A stretch of DNA of 41,805 nucleotides, from the NCBI RefSeq assembly GCF_000420025.1, contig NZ_ATUD01000020.1:1-41805 (forward strand), in the 5' to 3' direction. Positions 27,243 to 37,583 of the stretch are shown here, in pieces. Source of the DNA: Patulibacter americanus DSM 16676 (GTDB lineage: Bacteria; Actinomycetota; Thermoleophilia; Solirubrobacterales; Solirubrobacteraceae). The notes below the pieces were generated by a model, which ran no database searches, had not been told where the DNA came from, and saw only the letters and a program-made list of their open reading frames with translations. Within the stretch, counting starts at the first letter, position 1. Each line of letters begins with the position of its first letter. A program made the position numbers and the translations under genes.

Positions 27243-28799
27243 TCAGACCGCGGCGCCCTGCTCGATGGGCTCGCCGTCCTCGTCGAGGTCGTAGCCGAAG
27301 TCGTTCTTCGTGAAGTTGTCCACGAAGGTCTTGACCTCGCCCACCGTCTCGTCGGACCAATCGCCCGAGGCGATCTTCTCGCGGGTCCCGGTGATCTCGG
27401 AGCGCGCGTTCTCGATCAGCCGCGAGAGGTACTCCTCGGCGCGGTCGACGGAGACGCGGTCGAGGTAGCCGTTCGTCGCGGCGTAGATCTGGATGACCTG
27501 GTCCTCGACGGGGATCGGGGAGCGCTCGCCCTGGTTCAGCGTCTTCACGAGACGCGCACCGCGGTCGAGGGTCTTGCGGGTGTCGGCGTCGAGGTCCGAG
27601 CCGAACTGCGCGAAGGCCTCGAGGTCGCGGTACTGCGAGAGGGCCAGCTTCAGACCGCCCTGGACCTTCTTCATCGGCTTCGTCTGCGCCGAGGAGCCGA
27701 CGCGGGAGACCGAGATGCCGACGTTGATCGCCGGGCGGACGCCCGAGTAGAACAGCTTCGGCTCGAGGAAGATCTGGCCGTCCGTGATCGAGATGACGTT
27801 CGTCGGGATGTAGGCCGACACGTCGCCGGCCTGCGTCTCGATGATCGGCAGCGCGGTCATGGAGCCGCCGCCCAGGGCGTCGGACAGCTTGACGGCGCGC
27901 TCGAGCAGGCGCGAGTGCAGGTAGAACACGTCGCCCGGGTACGCCTCACGGCCCGGCGGGCGGCGGAGCAGCAGCGACATCTGGCGGTACGCGAACGCGT
28001 GCTTCGTCAGGTCGTCGTACACGACCAGGGTGTGACCACCCTGGTAGAGGAAGTGCTCGGCCATCGCGGCACCGGCGTACGGGGCGATGTACTTGATCGG
28101 GGCGGCCTCGTCGGCGGACGCGGCGACGATGATCGTCGACTCCAGGGCGCCGGCCTCGGCGAGCGTCTGGGCGAGCGCCACGACGGTGGCCATGCGCTGG
28201 CCGATCGCGACGTAGACCGAGATGACTCCCGAGTCCTTGTTGTTGATGATCGTGTCGATCGCGATCGACGTCTTGCCGGTCTGGCGGTCGCCGATGATGA
28301 GCTCGCGCTGGCCGCGGCCGATCGGGATCATGGCGTCGATCGCCTTGATGCCGGTCTGGAGCGGCTCGCCGACGGGCTTGCGGGCGATGATGCCCGGGGC
28401 CTTGAACTCGAGCGGGCGGACCTCGGTCGTCCCGATCGGGCCCTTGCCGTCGAGCGGCACGCCGAGCGGCGAGACGATGCGGCCCAGGAGCCCCTCGCCG
28501 ACCGGGATCTCGAGGAGCTCACCCGTGCGCTTGACGGTGTCGCCCTCGGCGACCTTCTGCCAGTCGCCGAACAGCACGGCGCCGACGTTGTCGGAGTCGA
28601 GGTTCAGGGCCAGGCCGGTGACGCCGTGCGGCAGCTCGAGGCGCTCGAGCGAGACCGCGTTGTCGAGGCCGTGAATACGGGCGATGCCGTCCGCCACGGA
28701 GAGGACGGTGCCGACCTCGGTGAGCTCGGAGGCGCCGGCATCGAGACCCTCGATGCGGCTCTTGAGGATGCTGGTGATCTCGTCGGGCTTGATCTGCAT
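27243..28799 (-). CDS. atpA: F1Fo ATP synthase alpha subunit
   Basis: Non-catalytic nucleotide-binding subunit of F1. The 518 residues contain Walker A GDRQTGKT (170-177), [33 protein letters not shown], and the arginine finger region [18 protein letters not shown] lies 8 bases before the ATG, 22 bases after the atpH stop. The C-terminal end is acidic ([15 protein letters not shown]). Its stop TGA is followed by TG, forming an ATG that opens a 10-codon micro-ORF. Confidence 0.99.
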   Translation of the reverse strand: MQIKPDEITSILKSRIEGLDAGASELTEVGTVLSVADGIARIHGLDNAVSLERLELPHGVTGLALNLDSDNVGAVLFGDWQKVAEGDTVKRTGELLEIPVGEGLLGRIVSPLGVPLDGKGPIGTTEVRPLEFKAPGIIARKPVGEPLQTGIKAIDAMIPIGRGQRELIIGDRQTGKTSIAIDTIINNKDSGVISVYVAIGQRMATVVALAQTLAEAGALESTIIVAASADEAAPIKYIAPYAGAAMAEHFLYQGGHTLVVYDDLTKHAFAYRQMSLLLRRPPGREAYPGDVFYLHSRLLERAVKLSDALGGGSMTALPIIETQAGDVSAYIPTNVISITDGQIFLEPKLFYSGVRPAINVGISVSRVGSSAQTKPMKKVQGGLKLALSQYRDLEAFAQFGSDLDADTRKTLDRGARLVKTLNQGERSPIPVEDQVIQIYAATNGYLDRVSVDRAEEYLSRLIENARSEITGTREKIASGDWSDETVGEVKTFVDNFTKNDFGYDLDEDGEPIEQGAAV

Positions 28800-28821
28800 G
28801 GAGTTGATCCTTGAAGGAGGG

Positions 28822-29352
28822 TCAGCCGGCCGCGACTTGGCGACGGAGCGACTCGAGGCGGTTACGGATGGATGCGTCGAGGATCTGGTTCCCCACGCGG
28901 AGCGTGAGGCCGCCGATCAGCTCGGGGTCGACCGAGCTCGTGAGCTCGACCTGTCGACCCGTGCGGCGACCGATCTCGTCACCGATGCGTTGTGCGGCCT
29001 GCTCGTCCAGCGGGACCGCGCTGGTGATCGTGACGGCGAGGAGCTTGCGCTCCTCACGCCAGAGGTCGTCGAAGGCGCGCCGCAGTCGCGGCAGCACCGG
29101 CAGGCGATGGTTCTCGACCAGGAGGTCGAGGAGGTTCGTCAGAGCGGGCTCGCCGTCCACCACGAGGCGCGACAGGGCGTCCCGCTTCTCGCCGGACGAG
29201 AAGTACGGCGAGTAGAAGAACAGGCGCAGGTCGTTCGACTCCGCGAAGGCGTCGTCGACCTGCCCCAGCTGCTCGGCGACCGCGTCGAGGGTGCCCTGGT
29301 CCCGGGCCACCTCGAACAGCGAACGAGCGTAGACGTGAGCGATGTCGTCCAT
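28822..29352 (-). CDS. atpH: F1Fo ATP synthase delta subunit
   Basis: Peripheral-stalk subunit that joins F1 alpha to the b subunits. The 176 residues begin [26 protein letters not shown] and end with [37 protein letters not shown], the conserved OSCP/delta C-terminal motif. It starts 3 bases after atpF. Some actinobacteria fuse b and delta (Mycobacterium); here they are separate and of normal length. Confidence 0.97.
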   Translation of the reverse strand: MDDIAHVYARSLFEVARDQGTLDAVAEQLGQVDDAFAESNDLRLFFYSPYFSSGEKRDALSRLVVDGEPALTNLLDLLVENHRLPVLPRLRRAFDDLWREERKLLAVTITSAVPLDEQAAQRIGDEIGRRTGRQVELTSSVDPELIGGLTLRVGNQILDASIRNRLESLRRQVAAG

Positions 29353-29355
29353 GGG

Positions 29356-29955
29356 CTACCGGCTGCCCTGACCGGACAGCTTGGAGAAGTCGATCTCGCC
29401 CAGCGCCTCGTCCAGCAGGCGCTGCTGGTCGTCGGCGGTCAGCGACTTGCGGGTGACCTTCGCCGTCGCCTCGACGGTGAGGGCGGCCACCTCGTTGCGC
29501 AGCTCGTCCACGGCACGACGCGTCTCCGCCTCGATGTCGCGACGGGCCTGCTCGAGGAGGTCCTCGCGGGTCTTGCGACCCTGCTCGACCGCCTCACGCT
29601 CGACCTGCTCGCCGGAACGGCGAGCACGGTTGACGATCTCTTCGCTCTCGGCGCGGGCGGCGGTCAGCTGCTCGCGGTACTCGTCGGCCAGGGCCTGGGC
29701 CTCGGCCTGGGCCTTCTCGGAGGCCTCGATGCGCTCCTCGATGGCCCGCTGGCGCTTGTCGATCACCGCGGTGATCTGCGGCCAGGCGTACTTCTTCAGG
29801 ACGAGCAGGGAGACGACGAAGACCAGCAACACCCAGATCATCAGGCCCGGGGAGGGCTTGACGAGCGGGTTCAGCTCTTCGCTGCCGGACTCGGCACCGG
29901 CCTCGGTCGCCCCCAGGACGATCGTCCCGACGGTTGTGGTCAGCGTCGCCAGCAT
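29356..29955 (-). CDS. atpF: F1Fo ATP synthase b subunit
   Basis: Peripheral stalk. The 199 residues have an N-terminal hydrophobic segment, then a membrane helix at about 38-55 (LMIWVLLVFVVSLLVLKKYAW) and a long, highly charged coiled coil to the C-terminus (RQRAIEERIEASEKAQAEAQALADEYREQ and onward). The first ~25 residues, ending GATEAGAES, resemble a cleavable signal sequence, as reported for some actinobacterial b subunits. It starts 4 bases after atpE. Confidence 0.96.
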   Translation of the reverse strand: MLATLTTTVGTIVLGATEAGAESGSEELNPLVKPSPGLMIWVLLVFVVSLLVLKKYAWPQITAVIDKRQRAIEERIEASEKAQAEAQALADEYREQLTAARAESEEIVNRARRSGEQVEREAVEQGRKTREDLLEQARRDIEAETRRAVDELRNEVAALTVEATAKVTRKSLTADDQQRLLDEALGEIDFSKLSGQGSR

Positions 29956-29959
29956 GGGA

Positions 29960-31165
<1,206 letters not shown>

Positions 31166-31169
<4 letters not shown>

Positions 31170-31561
31170 GATTGCCCCTCCGAGGGGTGCTGGACCGGGA
31201 CCGGGCGCCCGCCGTGATCGGCGTGGAGCACCAGGTTGGTGACGAAGTGGACGGTGAACACGACGACCGCGAGGACGACGGCGGCGAAGCCCGTCTCCCG
31301 GTCGGTCAGGAGACCTACGACGAGCGCCGCGATGCCCGGGATCCAGGCACGGCTGACGACGCCGACGGCGACGAAGTTGAGGGCGCGAGCGGCGTCCTTG
31401 CCCTCCGCCTCGGCGCGGGCGACCAGGATCTGGTTCACGACGCGCTGGGCGATCCAGGCCACCGCGATGGCGACCCAGGCGAGGATGGGCAGGCCGGCCG
31501 CGACGAAGACGACGAGCGCGAGGGCCAGGACGATCAGGTCCAGGGAGCGGGCGAGCTTCAC
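31166..31561 (-). CDS. atpI: ATP synthase subunit I-like membrane protein
   Basis: A 131-residue membrane protein with about four hydrophobic stretches (9-24, 26-42, 62-84, 92-115) and short basic loops. Position directly before atpB identifies it as the AtpI-type protein, which in other bacteria helps assemble the c-ring or import Mg2+. Sequence conservation is low, so the call leans on context. The GTG at 31561 lies 4 bases after the upstream stop, and its own stop overlaps atpB. Confidence 0.75.
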
Positions 31562-31565
31562 GCGC

Positions 31566-31760
31566 TCACCGGTCCCGGAAGCTCAAGTACACGAGCACCA
31601 TGCCGAGTACGAACCCGACGGCCGCACCGGCCATGGCCAGCGGCAGCGCCAGGTCCAGCAAGGTGCCCACGCCGAAGCCCACCGCGGCGAGCAGCAGGAT
31701 GGTGGCGATGAGCAGTGCTCCCGCTCCGAGACCGGTTCCGGCTGGAGGAGGCGAGGGCAT
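31566..31760 (-). CDS. AtpZ/AtpI-like small membrane protein, first gene of the atp operon
   Basis: A 64-residue protein with a Pro/Gly-rich start, two membrane helices (about 13-33 and 36-58) and a charged end, YLSFRDR. A GVGTLLDLALPLAMAGAAVGFVLGM helix-turn-helix pattern fits AtpZ-type proteins, which pair with AtpI at the head of atp operons. The ATG at 31760 starts in the expected frame; a longer frame from 31794 in another phase has no family features. The operon promoter is most likely the TAGTCT box at 31871. Confidence 0.7.
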   Translation of the reverse strand: MPSPPPAGTGLGAGALLIATILLLAAVGFGVGTLLDLALPLAMAGAAVGFVLGMVLVYLSFRDR

Positions 31761-31810
31761 GGTCAGTCGTGGGGCGGCGGTCGTGCGGAAGCATCGATCG
31801 GAGCGCCGGG

Positions 31811-31849
31811 GATTCGTGCGAATCGCGTCGGACGGGGCGTAGCGCCCCG
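31811..31849 (-). promoter_or_regulatory. Two small hairpins in the atp operon leader
   Basis: GATTCG/CGAATC (31811-31824, 2-base turn) and CGGGGCG/CGCCCCG (31833-31849, 3-base loop) lie in the roughly 105-base leader between the promoter and the first gene. They may shape mRNA stability. No known riboswitch class is recognisable. Confidence 0.35.
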
Positions 31850-31870
31850 GCCGAACCCGGCGAGGTGCGC

Positions 31871-31876
31871 AGACTA
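31871..31876 (-). promoter_or_regulatory. Putative -10 box of the ATP synthase operon
   Basis: TAGTCT on the minus strand, about 110 bases before the first ATG. A TGGCAC 17 bases upstream is a weak -35 candidate. Unlike most promoters here, it would give a real leader. Confidence 0.45.
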
Positions 31877-32041
31877 GCCGATGCAGCGGCAGCGTGCCAC
31901 GTCCCTCAGGACGCGGGATCCCCGATGGCTACGGGCGATGCGCACGCTCGCACCAGCCTGCACCAGGGCTCGTGCCGATGCGGCGGAGGCTTCGTGCGCG
32001 TTGTCACGAACGTGGCGCGTTGGCATTCGGCCGGAGCGGCG
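31877..32041. other. Intergenic stretch between the antiporter gene and the atp promoter
   Basis: 165 bases with no supported gene. CGTCC/GGACG (31900-31913) is a 5-base hairpin. No strong terminator for the antiporter gene is visible. Confidence 0.4.
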
Positions 32042-33817
32042 TCACGCAGCGCACGCCCCGATGACCTCCTGCCACCAGCTCGCCTCGGCGTCGCCCCCGG
32101 CCGACTGCAGGCGCCGTCGGGCCTGACGCTGCACCGCGCGGCGGGAGCCCACGATCATCAGCGTGCCGGAGACGGCGTAGCGGCCGTCGGCGAGCACGAC
32201 GAGCGCACCCGGCGCGTCGCGGCGGAGCCGGAGCTGCTCCACCGTCTCCACGCCACCGATCGTGGGCGGCGCGGCCGGATCGCCGTCGCGCGCGTCCCAC
32301 GGGCCCGTCCGGAAGATCGGGGCGATCGCCACGTGCCGCCGCGCCGGGCGCACCGGTGGCCCCACCGGGCCCTCGCGCCACCGCTGCAGGAGCGCCGGCA
32401 TCTCGCCGGCCACCTCACGCCGCAGGAGCACGTGGAGCCGGTCCTCCACCTCGAGCATCGTCGAGCCGCGGGGCAGGAGCGCCTCGTCGCCGCGCACGAG
32501 CACGTTGACGAGCGCCGCCCGCGGCAGCCCGAGGTCCTTGACGCGCGCGCCGACCATGGCGTCGCCGGGCCGGACGCGGACCTCGACGACCTCCGCCCCC
32601 AGCTGCCGCACGGCCATGACCTCGACGAGCGGGCGGTCGATCGCCGGCTGGGTCGTCGTGACGCCGAGGCGCTGCGCGAGGCCCTCGAAGGAGACGCCCT
32701 GGACCACCGTCGTGAGCAGGACCACGAAGAAGACGATCGACAGGAGCTCCCCCGACCCCGGCACCCCGGCGATGACGGGGAACGTGGCGAACACGATCGG
32801 GACCGCACCGCGCAGACCGGCCCAGGAGACGGCGATCTGCTCCCGGGCGGTGAAGCCCTGCGGCGCCAGGAGCGTGAAGACGGCGATGGGCCGGCCGAGG
32901 AAGAGCAGGGCGGCGGTGATCACCAGCGCCGGCGCCCAGACGTCCACCAGGCCGTCCGGCGACACCAGGAGCCCGAGCGAGAGGAACATCCCCAGCTGGG
33001 CGACCCACGCGATGCCGTCGTGGAACGCCAGGATCGACCGCTTGCCGCGGATGGGGTACGTGCCGAGCACGAGGCCCGCGAGGTAGGCGGCCAGCAGCCC
33101 GGAGCCGTGCAGCGTCGCCGCGGCGGAGAAGGCGAGGATCGCGGTGGCCAGCGACGCGACGGGGTACAGCCCCTCGCTCGCCAGCCGCGCCCGGCGGAAC
33201 GCCTGCACCGCGAGCAGGCCGATGACGACGCCGACCACGGCGTCGACCGCGAGCTCCTGCGCCATGTGGGTGAAGATCGACAGGACGGAGCCCTCGTCCT
33301 GGATCAGCTCGACGAGTCCGATCACCAGGAGCGCGGTCACCGGGTCGTTCATCCCCGCCTCGCCCTCGAGCGTGCGCGCCAGCCGCTTGCGCAGCGTGGA
33401 GCCGCGGAGCAGCGCGAAGATCGCGGCACCGTCCGTGGAGGCGACGATCGCCCCGAGCAGGAGCCCCTGCTCGAAGCTCAGGTCGAGCGTGAGGTACGCG
33501 ACCGTGCCGACCACCGTCGTGGTGATGAGCACGCCCAGGGTGGCCAGGGCGGCCGCCGGGGCGATGACGGGACGGATCTCGCGGACGCCGGAGGCCAGCC
33601 CGCCCTCGAAGAGGATGAGGACGAGGGCGACGTAGCCGACGTCGCGGATCAGCTCGGCGTCGAGGTCCTCGACGATCCCGACGCCGTCCGGACCCGCCAG
33701 CATCCCGAGCAGCAGGAAGACGACGAGCGCCGGGACCCGTAGTCGGCCCGCGAAGAGCGAGGCGCCCAGGCCGGCCACCAGCAGCAGACCGGCGAGCAGC
33801 AGGACCTCTTCGAGCAC
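32042..33817 (-). CDS. CPA1-family cation:proton antiporter with TrkA-C domain (CvrA/NhaP2-like)
   Basis: Membrane exchanger of K+ or Na+ for protons, acting in pH and volume control. The 591 residues have about 12-13 membrane helices in residues 1-395. The NhaP-type motif ASTDGAAIFALLRG and the following EGEAGMNDPVTALL carry the acidic ion-binding residues. A cytoplasmic TrkA-C-type domain follows (about 415-490, VRVRPGDAMVGARVKDLGLPRAALVNVLVR), usual in K+/H+ antiporters of the CvrA group. An additional C-terminal part contains GRYAVSGTLMIVGSRRAVQRQ. TAGGAT lies 7 bases before the GTG start. Confidence 0.92.
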   Translation of the reverse strand: MLEEVLLLAGLLLVAGLGASLFAGRLRVPALVVFLLLGMLAGPDGVGIVEDLDAELIRDVGYVALVLILFEGGLASGVREIRPVIAPAAALATLGVLITTTVVGTVAYLTLDLSFEQGLLLGAIVASTDGAAIFALLRGSTLRKRLARTLEGEAGMNDPVTALLVIGLVELIQDEGSVLSIFTHMAQELAVDAVVGVVIGLLAVQAFRRARLASEGLYPVASLATAILAFSAAATLHGSGLLAAYLAGLVLGTYPIRGKRSILAFHDGIAWVAQLGMFLSLGLLVSPDGLVDVWAPALVITAALLFLGRPIAVFTLLAPQGFTAREQIAVSWAGLRGAVPIVFATFPVIAGVPGSGELLSIVFFVVLLTTVVQGVSFEGLAQRLGVTTTQPAIDRPLVEVMAVRQLGAEVVEVRVRPGDAMVGARVKDLGLPRAALVNVLVRGDEALLPRGSTMLEVEDRLHVLLRREVAGEMPALLQRWREGPVGPPVRPARRHVAIAPIFRTGPWDARDGDPAAPPTIGGVETVEQLRLRRDAPGALVVLADGRYAVSGTLMIVGSRRAVQRQARRRLQSAGGDAEASWWQEVIGACAA

Positions 33818-33824
33818 CCCTTCG

Positions 33825-33830
33825 ATCCTA
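33825..33830 (-). promoter_or_regulatory. Putative -10 box of the antiporter gene
   Basis: TAGGAT on the minus strand, 7 bases before the GTG at 33817. The bases between (CGAAGGG) leave no room for a usable ribosome-binding site. Confidence 0.55.
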
Positions 33831-33869
33831 GTGCAGGCCGCGGGTGCCGCCGGGTGCCCGCCGGGCTAG

Positions 33870-33885
33870 GGCCGGACCCCCGGCC
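33870..33885 (-). terminator. Terminator hairpin of the rubredoxin gene
   Basis: GGCCGG and CCGGCC form a 6-base GC stem with a 4-base loop, about 70 bases after the rubredoxin stop. Confidence 0.45.
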
Positions 33886-33955
33886 CCCGCCCCTGGGGCG
33901 AACGGCGGCCGTGCTCCGCGGGCTGCGCGCGGCGCGGGAGCGCCGGGCGTGGAGC

Positions 33956-34120
33956 TCAGTCCTCGAGGAGGACGAACTCGCTCTTCTCGGCGCCGCAGAC
34001 GGGGCAGGACCAGTCGTCGGGGATGTCCTCGAAGCGCGTTCCGGGCGGGATGCCGCCGTCCGGGTCGCCCTCCGCGGGGTCGTAGATGAAGCCGCACGGC
34101 TCACAGATCCATTGCTGCAC
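33956..34120 (-). CDS. Rubredoxin
   Basis: Small one-electron carrier with a single iron held by four cysteines. The 54 residues have Cys6 and Cys9 ([14 protein letters not shown]) and Cys39 and Cys42 ([15 protein letters not shown]), the exact rubredoxin spacing. The GTG at 34120 is the only sensible start; longer in-frame sequence upstream is unconserved. There is no Shine-Dalgarno sequence; TATACC lies 7 bases upstream, so the mRNA may be leaderless. No alkane hydroxylase, rubredoxin reductase or other obvious partner is nearby. A divergent TetR gene starts 111 bases away. Confidence 0.96.
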   Translation of the reverse strand: MQQWICEPCGFIYDPAEGDPDGGIPPGTRFEDIPDDWSCPVCGAEKSEFVLLED

Positions 34121-34140
34121 CCGCGGAGGTATAGCGGGTG
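34118..34140. promoter_or_regulatory. Inverted repeat over the rubredoxin promoter and start, possible TetR operator
   Basis: CACCCGC (34118-34124) and GCGGGTG (34134-34140) flank 9 bases that contain the rubredoxin TATACC box (34128-34133) on the minus strand. One arm includes the rubredoxin GTG start. Size and symmetry fit a TetR-family site, and a tetR gene is divergent from here. Autoregulation of tetR is less clear because the site is 80 bases from its -10 box. Confidence 0.45.
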
Positions 34141-34219
34141 AGCGGCGATACCCACCGTGCCACCCCGCGCCGCCCGCGGCGCTCCGGCCGCGGACGGTCT
34201 CCCCCGTGCCCGCCGCCGC

Positions 34220-34225
34220 TACGCT
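34220..34225 (+). promoter_or_regulatory. Putative -10 box of the tetR gene
   Basis: TACGCT on the plus strand, 6 bases before the GTG at 34232, with no ribosome-binding site between. Confidence 0.55.
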
Positions 34226-34231
34226 CGACGG

Positions 34232-34867
34232 GTGGCCCCGACCCCGCGCAGGACCGACACGACGAGCAAGCGGGAGCAGATCCAGGCCGACGTGCTCCGG
34301 GCGATGGAGGAGCTGCTGACGGAGGGGCAGACCTACGCGGACCTCAACGTCGAGCGGATCGCGAAGCGCGCCGGCATCTCGCGCACCGCGTTCTACTTCT
34401 ACTTCCGGGACAAGCGCGAGGTGCTCGAGCGCCTGACGGTCACGGTCGCCGACCAGCTCTACGCCGCCGCCGACGTGTGGTGGTCGGGCCAGGGCATCCG
34501 CGAGGACGCGCTGCGCACCTCGATCGAGAACGTCTCGGCGCTGTTCGCGAGGCACGGTCCGCTGCTGCGCGCGATCGTCGAGGTCGGCACGTACGAGCGC
34601 GACGTCGCCGACCACTGGCGGGGGCTCATCGGCCGCTTCGTCGACGCAACGGAGCAGCGGATCGTCGCCGAACAGGCGGCCGGCAACGCCCCCGACTTCC
34701 CCGCGGGCCCCACGGCGTTCGCGCTCGTGTGGGGCGTCGAGCGCGCGCTGTACCAGCAGTTCGTGCAGGGCGAGGTCTTCTCGCCCACGGAGCTGGTCGA
34801 GGCGGTGTCCGCCATGTGGCTGCGGGCGATCTACGGGCGCCCGGACCCGGGCGTGCTGCTCGGCTGA
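34232..34867 (+). CDS. TetR/AcrR family transcriptional regulator
   Basis: DNA-binding repressor-type protein, 211 residues. The N-terminal helix-turn-helix is clear: [34 protein letters not shown] (35-68). The C-terminal ligand-binding part is all helical, with an aromatic-rich segment ([28 protein letters not shown]) typical of regulators that bind hydrophobic ligands, including the EthR group. I use the GTG at 34232 because TACGCT lies 6 bases before it; an ATG at 34157 would add 25 Arg/Ala-rich residues without family similarity. It is divergent from rubredoxin, its likeliest target. Confidence 0.9.
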   Translation: MAPTPRRTDTTSKREQIQADVLRAMEELLTEGQTYADLNVERIAKRAGISRTAFYFYFRDKREVLERLTVTVADQLYAAADVWWSGQGIREDALRTSIENVSALFARHGPLLRAIVEVGTYERDVADHWRGLIGRFVDATEQRIVAEQAAGNAPDFPAGPTAFALVWGVERALYQQFVQGEVFSPTELVEAVSAMWLRAIYGRPDPGVLLG

Positions 34868-34874
34868 CGCCTCG

Positions 34875-34897
34875 GGCGACGGGTCTGCCCCGTCGCC
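34875..34897. terminator. Bidirectional terminator between tetR and the wecA-like gene
   Basis: GGCGACGGG and CCCGTCGCC form a perfect 9-base stem with a 5-base loop, 8 bases from the tetR stop and 5 bases from the convergent gene's stop. Confidence 0.7.
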
Positions 34898-34901
34898 GCG
34901 C

Positions 34902-36164
34902 CTAGCGGTCCGGCCCCCCCAGGGCGTCGTGGTCGCCCGTCGCGCTGGTGGCGAACGCCTCGTGCTCCCCGGTGATCGCGTCGAACTCCCGCGTCTCCAG
35001 CGTGTGCTCGACGTGCTCGTCGATCTCGGCCTCGGTGATGCCCGGACGCACCCGGCGCATCCGCAGCGCGTCGAGGCGGCGCAGCTTGAGGATCTCGAGC
35101 ACGAGGACGAGATAGACGCTGACGCTCAGCACGGCGAGGGTGATGACGGCCATGACCGCCGTCCAGACCGTGTCGAAGTGGTTGCGGTCGTCCGTGTAGG
35201 GCACGAACCGCAGGGCGATCGCCAGCAGGGCCAGGGAGCCGGCCCAGGCGTAGAGGTAGAGCACGGTCCGGCGGGGACTGAACCCGATGCGCGTCAGGCG
35301 ATGGTGGAAGTGGTTCTGGTCCGCGCTGTAGACGGGCACGCCGGCCTTCAGCCGCTTGAGGACCACGAACGTCGTGTCGAGCATGGGCAGCGCGAGCACG
35401 AAGAACGGGATCACGAGCGCGAGGACGGCGTTGGTCTTCACGGACCCCTCCACGGCGATCACCGCCAGGAGGTAGCCGAGCAGGAGCGCACCCGCGTCAC
35501 CCATGAAGATCCGGGCGGGGTGGAAGTTGTGGACGAGGAAGCCCAGCGCGGCGCCGGCGGTCGCCGCGGCCAGGAGGGACGCGTGGCCGTAGTTCGCGGC
35601 GCTGAGGTCCCAGGCGACGACGCCCATGGCGACCGCCGCGATGGCGCTGACGCCCGCCGCGAGCCCGTCGATGCCGTCCGAGAAGTTCACGACGTTCATG
35701 AGCGCGACGAAGCCGAGGAGCGTGAGGCCCTGCGAGACCGTCGAGCCGAAGCGCACCGCCTCGATGTACGGGAGGGTGATGTTCTCGACCGTCACCCCCT
35801 GCGAGACCGGGATCCACGCCGCAGCGACCTGGCCGGCCAGCTTGACGAACCACGGGAGGTCGAAGCGGTCGTCCACCGCCCCCACCGTCGCGATCAGGAT
35901 CGCGCCGAGCATGATCGCCTGAAAGCGGTCCGTCCGCTCGATCCACGTCTCGGGCAGGGGCACGAGCAGCAGGGCGACGCCGACGCCGACCAGGATGGCC
36001 AGGCCGCCGGAGAGGGGCGTGCCGCCGGCCGCGAGTCCACGGCCCCGTGGGCGGTCGACGGCCCCGAGCAGGGTGGCGAGCCGGCCGACCAGCGGGGTGA
36101 GGAGCGCGCTGACCGCGAAGGCGATCAGCAGGCCCACCACCGGGTCGCGCCAAGTCCAGCTCAT
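34902..36164 (-). CDS. Polyprenyl-phosphate N-acetylhexosamine-1-phosphate transferase (WecA/TagO/MraY family)
   Basis: Integral membrane enzyme that moves a UDP-linked GlcNAc-1-phosphate (or similar) to undecaprenyl or decaprenyl phosphate, starting a cell-wall glycopolymer. The 420 residues have about ten to eleven membrane helices. Key motifs are the DDRFD aspartates (98-102), [12 protein letters not shown] (160-171), [12 protein letters not shown] (220-231) and the substrate-binding [12 protein letters not shown] loop. A hydrophilic C-terminal tail of about 60 residues ([21 protein letters not shown]...) follows the last helices. WecA is likelier than MraY because there is no mur/fts neighbour and the position near prfA-prmC-sua5 and atp matches rfe/wecA of Mycobacterium. 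TAGGAT lies 9 bases before the ATG. Confidence 0.92.
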   Translation of the reverse strand: MSWTWRDPVVGLLIAFAVSALLTPLVGRLATLLGAVDRPRGRGLAAGGTPLSGGLAILVGVGVALLLVPLPETWIERTDRFQAIMLGAILIATVGAVDDRFDLPWFVKLAGQVAAAWIPVSQGVTVENITLPYIEAVRFGSTVSQGLTLLGFVALMNVVNFSDGIDGLAAGVSAIAAVAMGVVAWDLSAANYGHASLLAAATAGAALGFLVHNFHPARIFMGDAGALLLGYLLAVIAVEGSVKTNAVLALVIPFFVLALPMLDTTFVVLKRLKAGVPVYSADQNHFHHRLTRIGFSPRRTVLYLYAWAGSLALLAIALRFVPYTDDRNHFDTVWTAVMAVITLAVLSVSVYLVLVLEILKLRRLDALRMRRVRPGITEAEIDEHVEHTLETREFDAITGEHEAFATSATGDHDALGGPDR

Positions 36165-36173
36165 GCCCGTCGC

Positions 36174-36179
36174 ATCCTA
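36174..36179 (-). promoter_or_regulatory. Putative -10 box of the wecA-like gene
   Basis: TAGGAT on the minus strand, 9 bases before the ATG at 36164, just after the glyA terminator hairpin. Confidence 0.55.
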
Positions 36180-36192
36180 GAGCGCCCTGCAC

Positions 36193-36235
36193 GCACGGCC
36201 CGTGCGGGGGCGCGGGGCGCCGCCGCGGGCCGTGC
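36193..36235 (-). terminator. Terminator hairpin of glyA
   Basis: GCACGGCCCG (36193-36202) and CGGGCCGTGC (36226-36235) form a perfect 10-base stem around a 23-base GC-rich loop, 11 bases after the glyA stop. Confidence 0.6.
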
Positions 36236-36246
36236 GGGCGGGGTGC

Positions 36247-37545
36247 TCACCCCAGGTGGGTGTAGAGCGGGTGGCGCGCCGCGACCGCGGACACGCGGGC
36301 GGCGAGGTCGCCCTTCGCCGCGGCGAAGCCGGCGTCGTCCGTGCTCACGGCCGCGCGGATGACGCGGCCGACCTCGCGGAAGTCGTCGACCGTCAGGCCG
36401 CGGGTCGCCAGCGCGGAGGTGCCGACGCGCAGGCCGCTCGTGACCATCGGCGGGCGCGGGTCGAACGGCACGGCGTTGCGGTTGACCGTGATGCCGACCT
36501 CGTGCAGGCGGTCCTCGGCGTCCTGGCCGGTCAGCTCCGTGTCGCGCAGGTCGACGAGCACGAGGTGCACGTCGGTGCCGCCCGTGAGGACCTTCAGGCC
36601 GCTCGGCGCGGACGCCTCGTCCTCGCGCAGCAGCTCCTCGGCGAGCACGCGGGCGCCGTCGATCGTGCGGCGCTGGCGCTCGACGAACTCCTCGGAGGCC
36701 GCGATCTTCAGCGCGACGGCCTTCGCGGCGATGACGTGCTCGAGGGGCCCGCCCTGCTGGCCCGGGAAGACGGCCTGGTCGATCTTCTTCTGGTGCTCCG
36801 CGCGGCAGAGGATGATGCCCGAGCGCGGGCCGCCCAGCGTCTTGTGGACCGTCGTCGTGACGACGTCGGCGTGCGGCACCGGGTTGGGGTGCAGCCCGGC
36901 GGCGACGAGCCCGGCGAAGTGCGCCATGTCGACCCACAGGTACGCGCCGACCTCGTCGGCGATCTCGCGGAAGCGGGCGAAGTCCATCTGCCGCGGGTAG
37001 GCGGACCAGCCGGCGATGATCATCTTCGGCTTCGTCTCGCGGGCGATCCGCGCGACCTCGTCCATGTCCAGCTGCGAGGTCTCGCGGTCGACCTCGTAGG
37101 CGACGATGTCGTACAGGCGGCCCGAGACGTTGAGCTTCATCCCGTGGCTCAGGTGGCCGCCGTGGGCGAGGGAGAGGCCCATGACGCGGTCGCCGGGCTG
37201 CAGGAGCGCGTGGTAGACGGCGTTGTTGGCCTGCGCGCCGGAGTGCGGCTGCACGTTGGCGTGCTCCGCGCCGAAGAGCTCCTTCGCGCGGTCGATCGCG
37301 AGCTGCTCGACGATGTCGACGAACTCGCAGCCGCCGTAGTACCGACGACCGGGGTAGCCCTCGGCGTACTTGTTCGTCAGCACGGAGCCCTGCGCCTCGA
37401 GCACGGACTGCGGGACGAAGTTCTCCGAGGCGATCATCTCCAGCGTGTCCTGCTGGCGCTTGAGCTCGGAGGCCATCGCGGCGGCGACCTCGGGATCGAC
37501 CTCCGCGAGCGGGGCGTTGAAGAAGTCGGGGGGCAGGGCGGACAC
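36247..37545 (-). CDS. glyA: Serine hydroxymethyltransferase
   Basis: PLP enzyme that converts serine and tetrahydrofolate to glycine and 5,10-methylene-tetrahydrofolate, the main source of one-carbon units for purines and thymidylate. The 432 residues carry Lys235 in [13 protein letters not shown] as the PLP Schiff-base lysine, Asp206 and His209 in VDMAHFAG, and the ENFVPQSVL and HGGHLSHG segments. The start is the GTG at 37545, with GAGGAG 5 bases upstream. Unlike its neighbours it has a real leader of about 110 bases, containing a ZTP riboswitch. This ties its expression to folate/purine stress. Confidence 0.98.
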   Translation of the reverse strand: MSALPPDFFNAPLAEVDPEVAAAMASELKRQQDTLEMIASENFVPQSVLEAQGSVLTNKYAEGYPGRRYYGGCEFVDIVEQLAIDRAKELFGAEHANVQPHSGAQANNAVYHALLQPGDRVMGLSLAHGGHLSHGMKLNVSGRLYDIVAYEVDRETSQLDMDEVARIARETKPKMIIAGWSAYPRQMDFARFREIADEVGAYLWVDMAHFAGLVAAGLHPNPVPHADVVTTTVHKTLGGPRSGIILCRAEHQKKIDQAVFPGQQGGPLEHVIAAKAVALKIAASEEFVERQRRTIDGARVLAEELLREDEASAPSGLKVLTGGTDVHLVLVDLRDTELTGQDAEDRLHEVGITVNRNAVPFDPRPPMVTSGLRVGTSALATRGLTVDDFREVGRVIRAAVSTDDAGFAAAKGDLAARVSAVAARHPLYTHLG

Positions 37546-37583
37546 AGGGGCTCCTCGGGAACGGTGCGGGGACAGCGGCGGTG

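Noticed and set aside
31558..31794. 78-codon frame overlapping the first atp gene
   Set aside because: It is in a different phase, is His/Arg/Pro-rich and lacks the membrane helices expected at this position. The frame starting at 31760 fits the AtpZ-type protein.
34157..34231. Upstream ATG start for tetR
   Set aside because: It would add 25 low-complexity residues, and the TACGCT box would fall inside the coding region. The GTG at 34232 fits the family start.
33956..34615. Long version of the rubredoxin gene (219 codons)
   Set aside because: The extension runs antisense through tetR and its promoter and has no conserved sequence. The 54-residue form has all four cysteines and the normal size.
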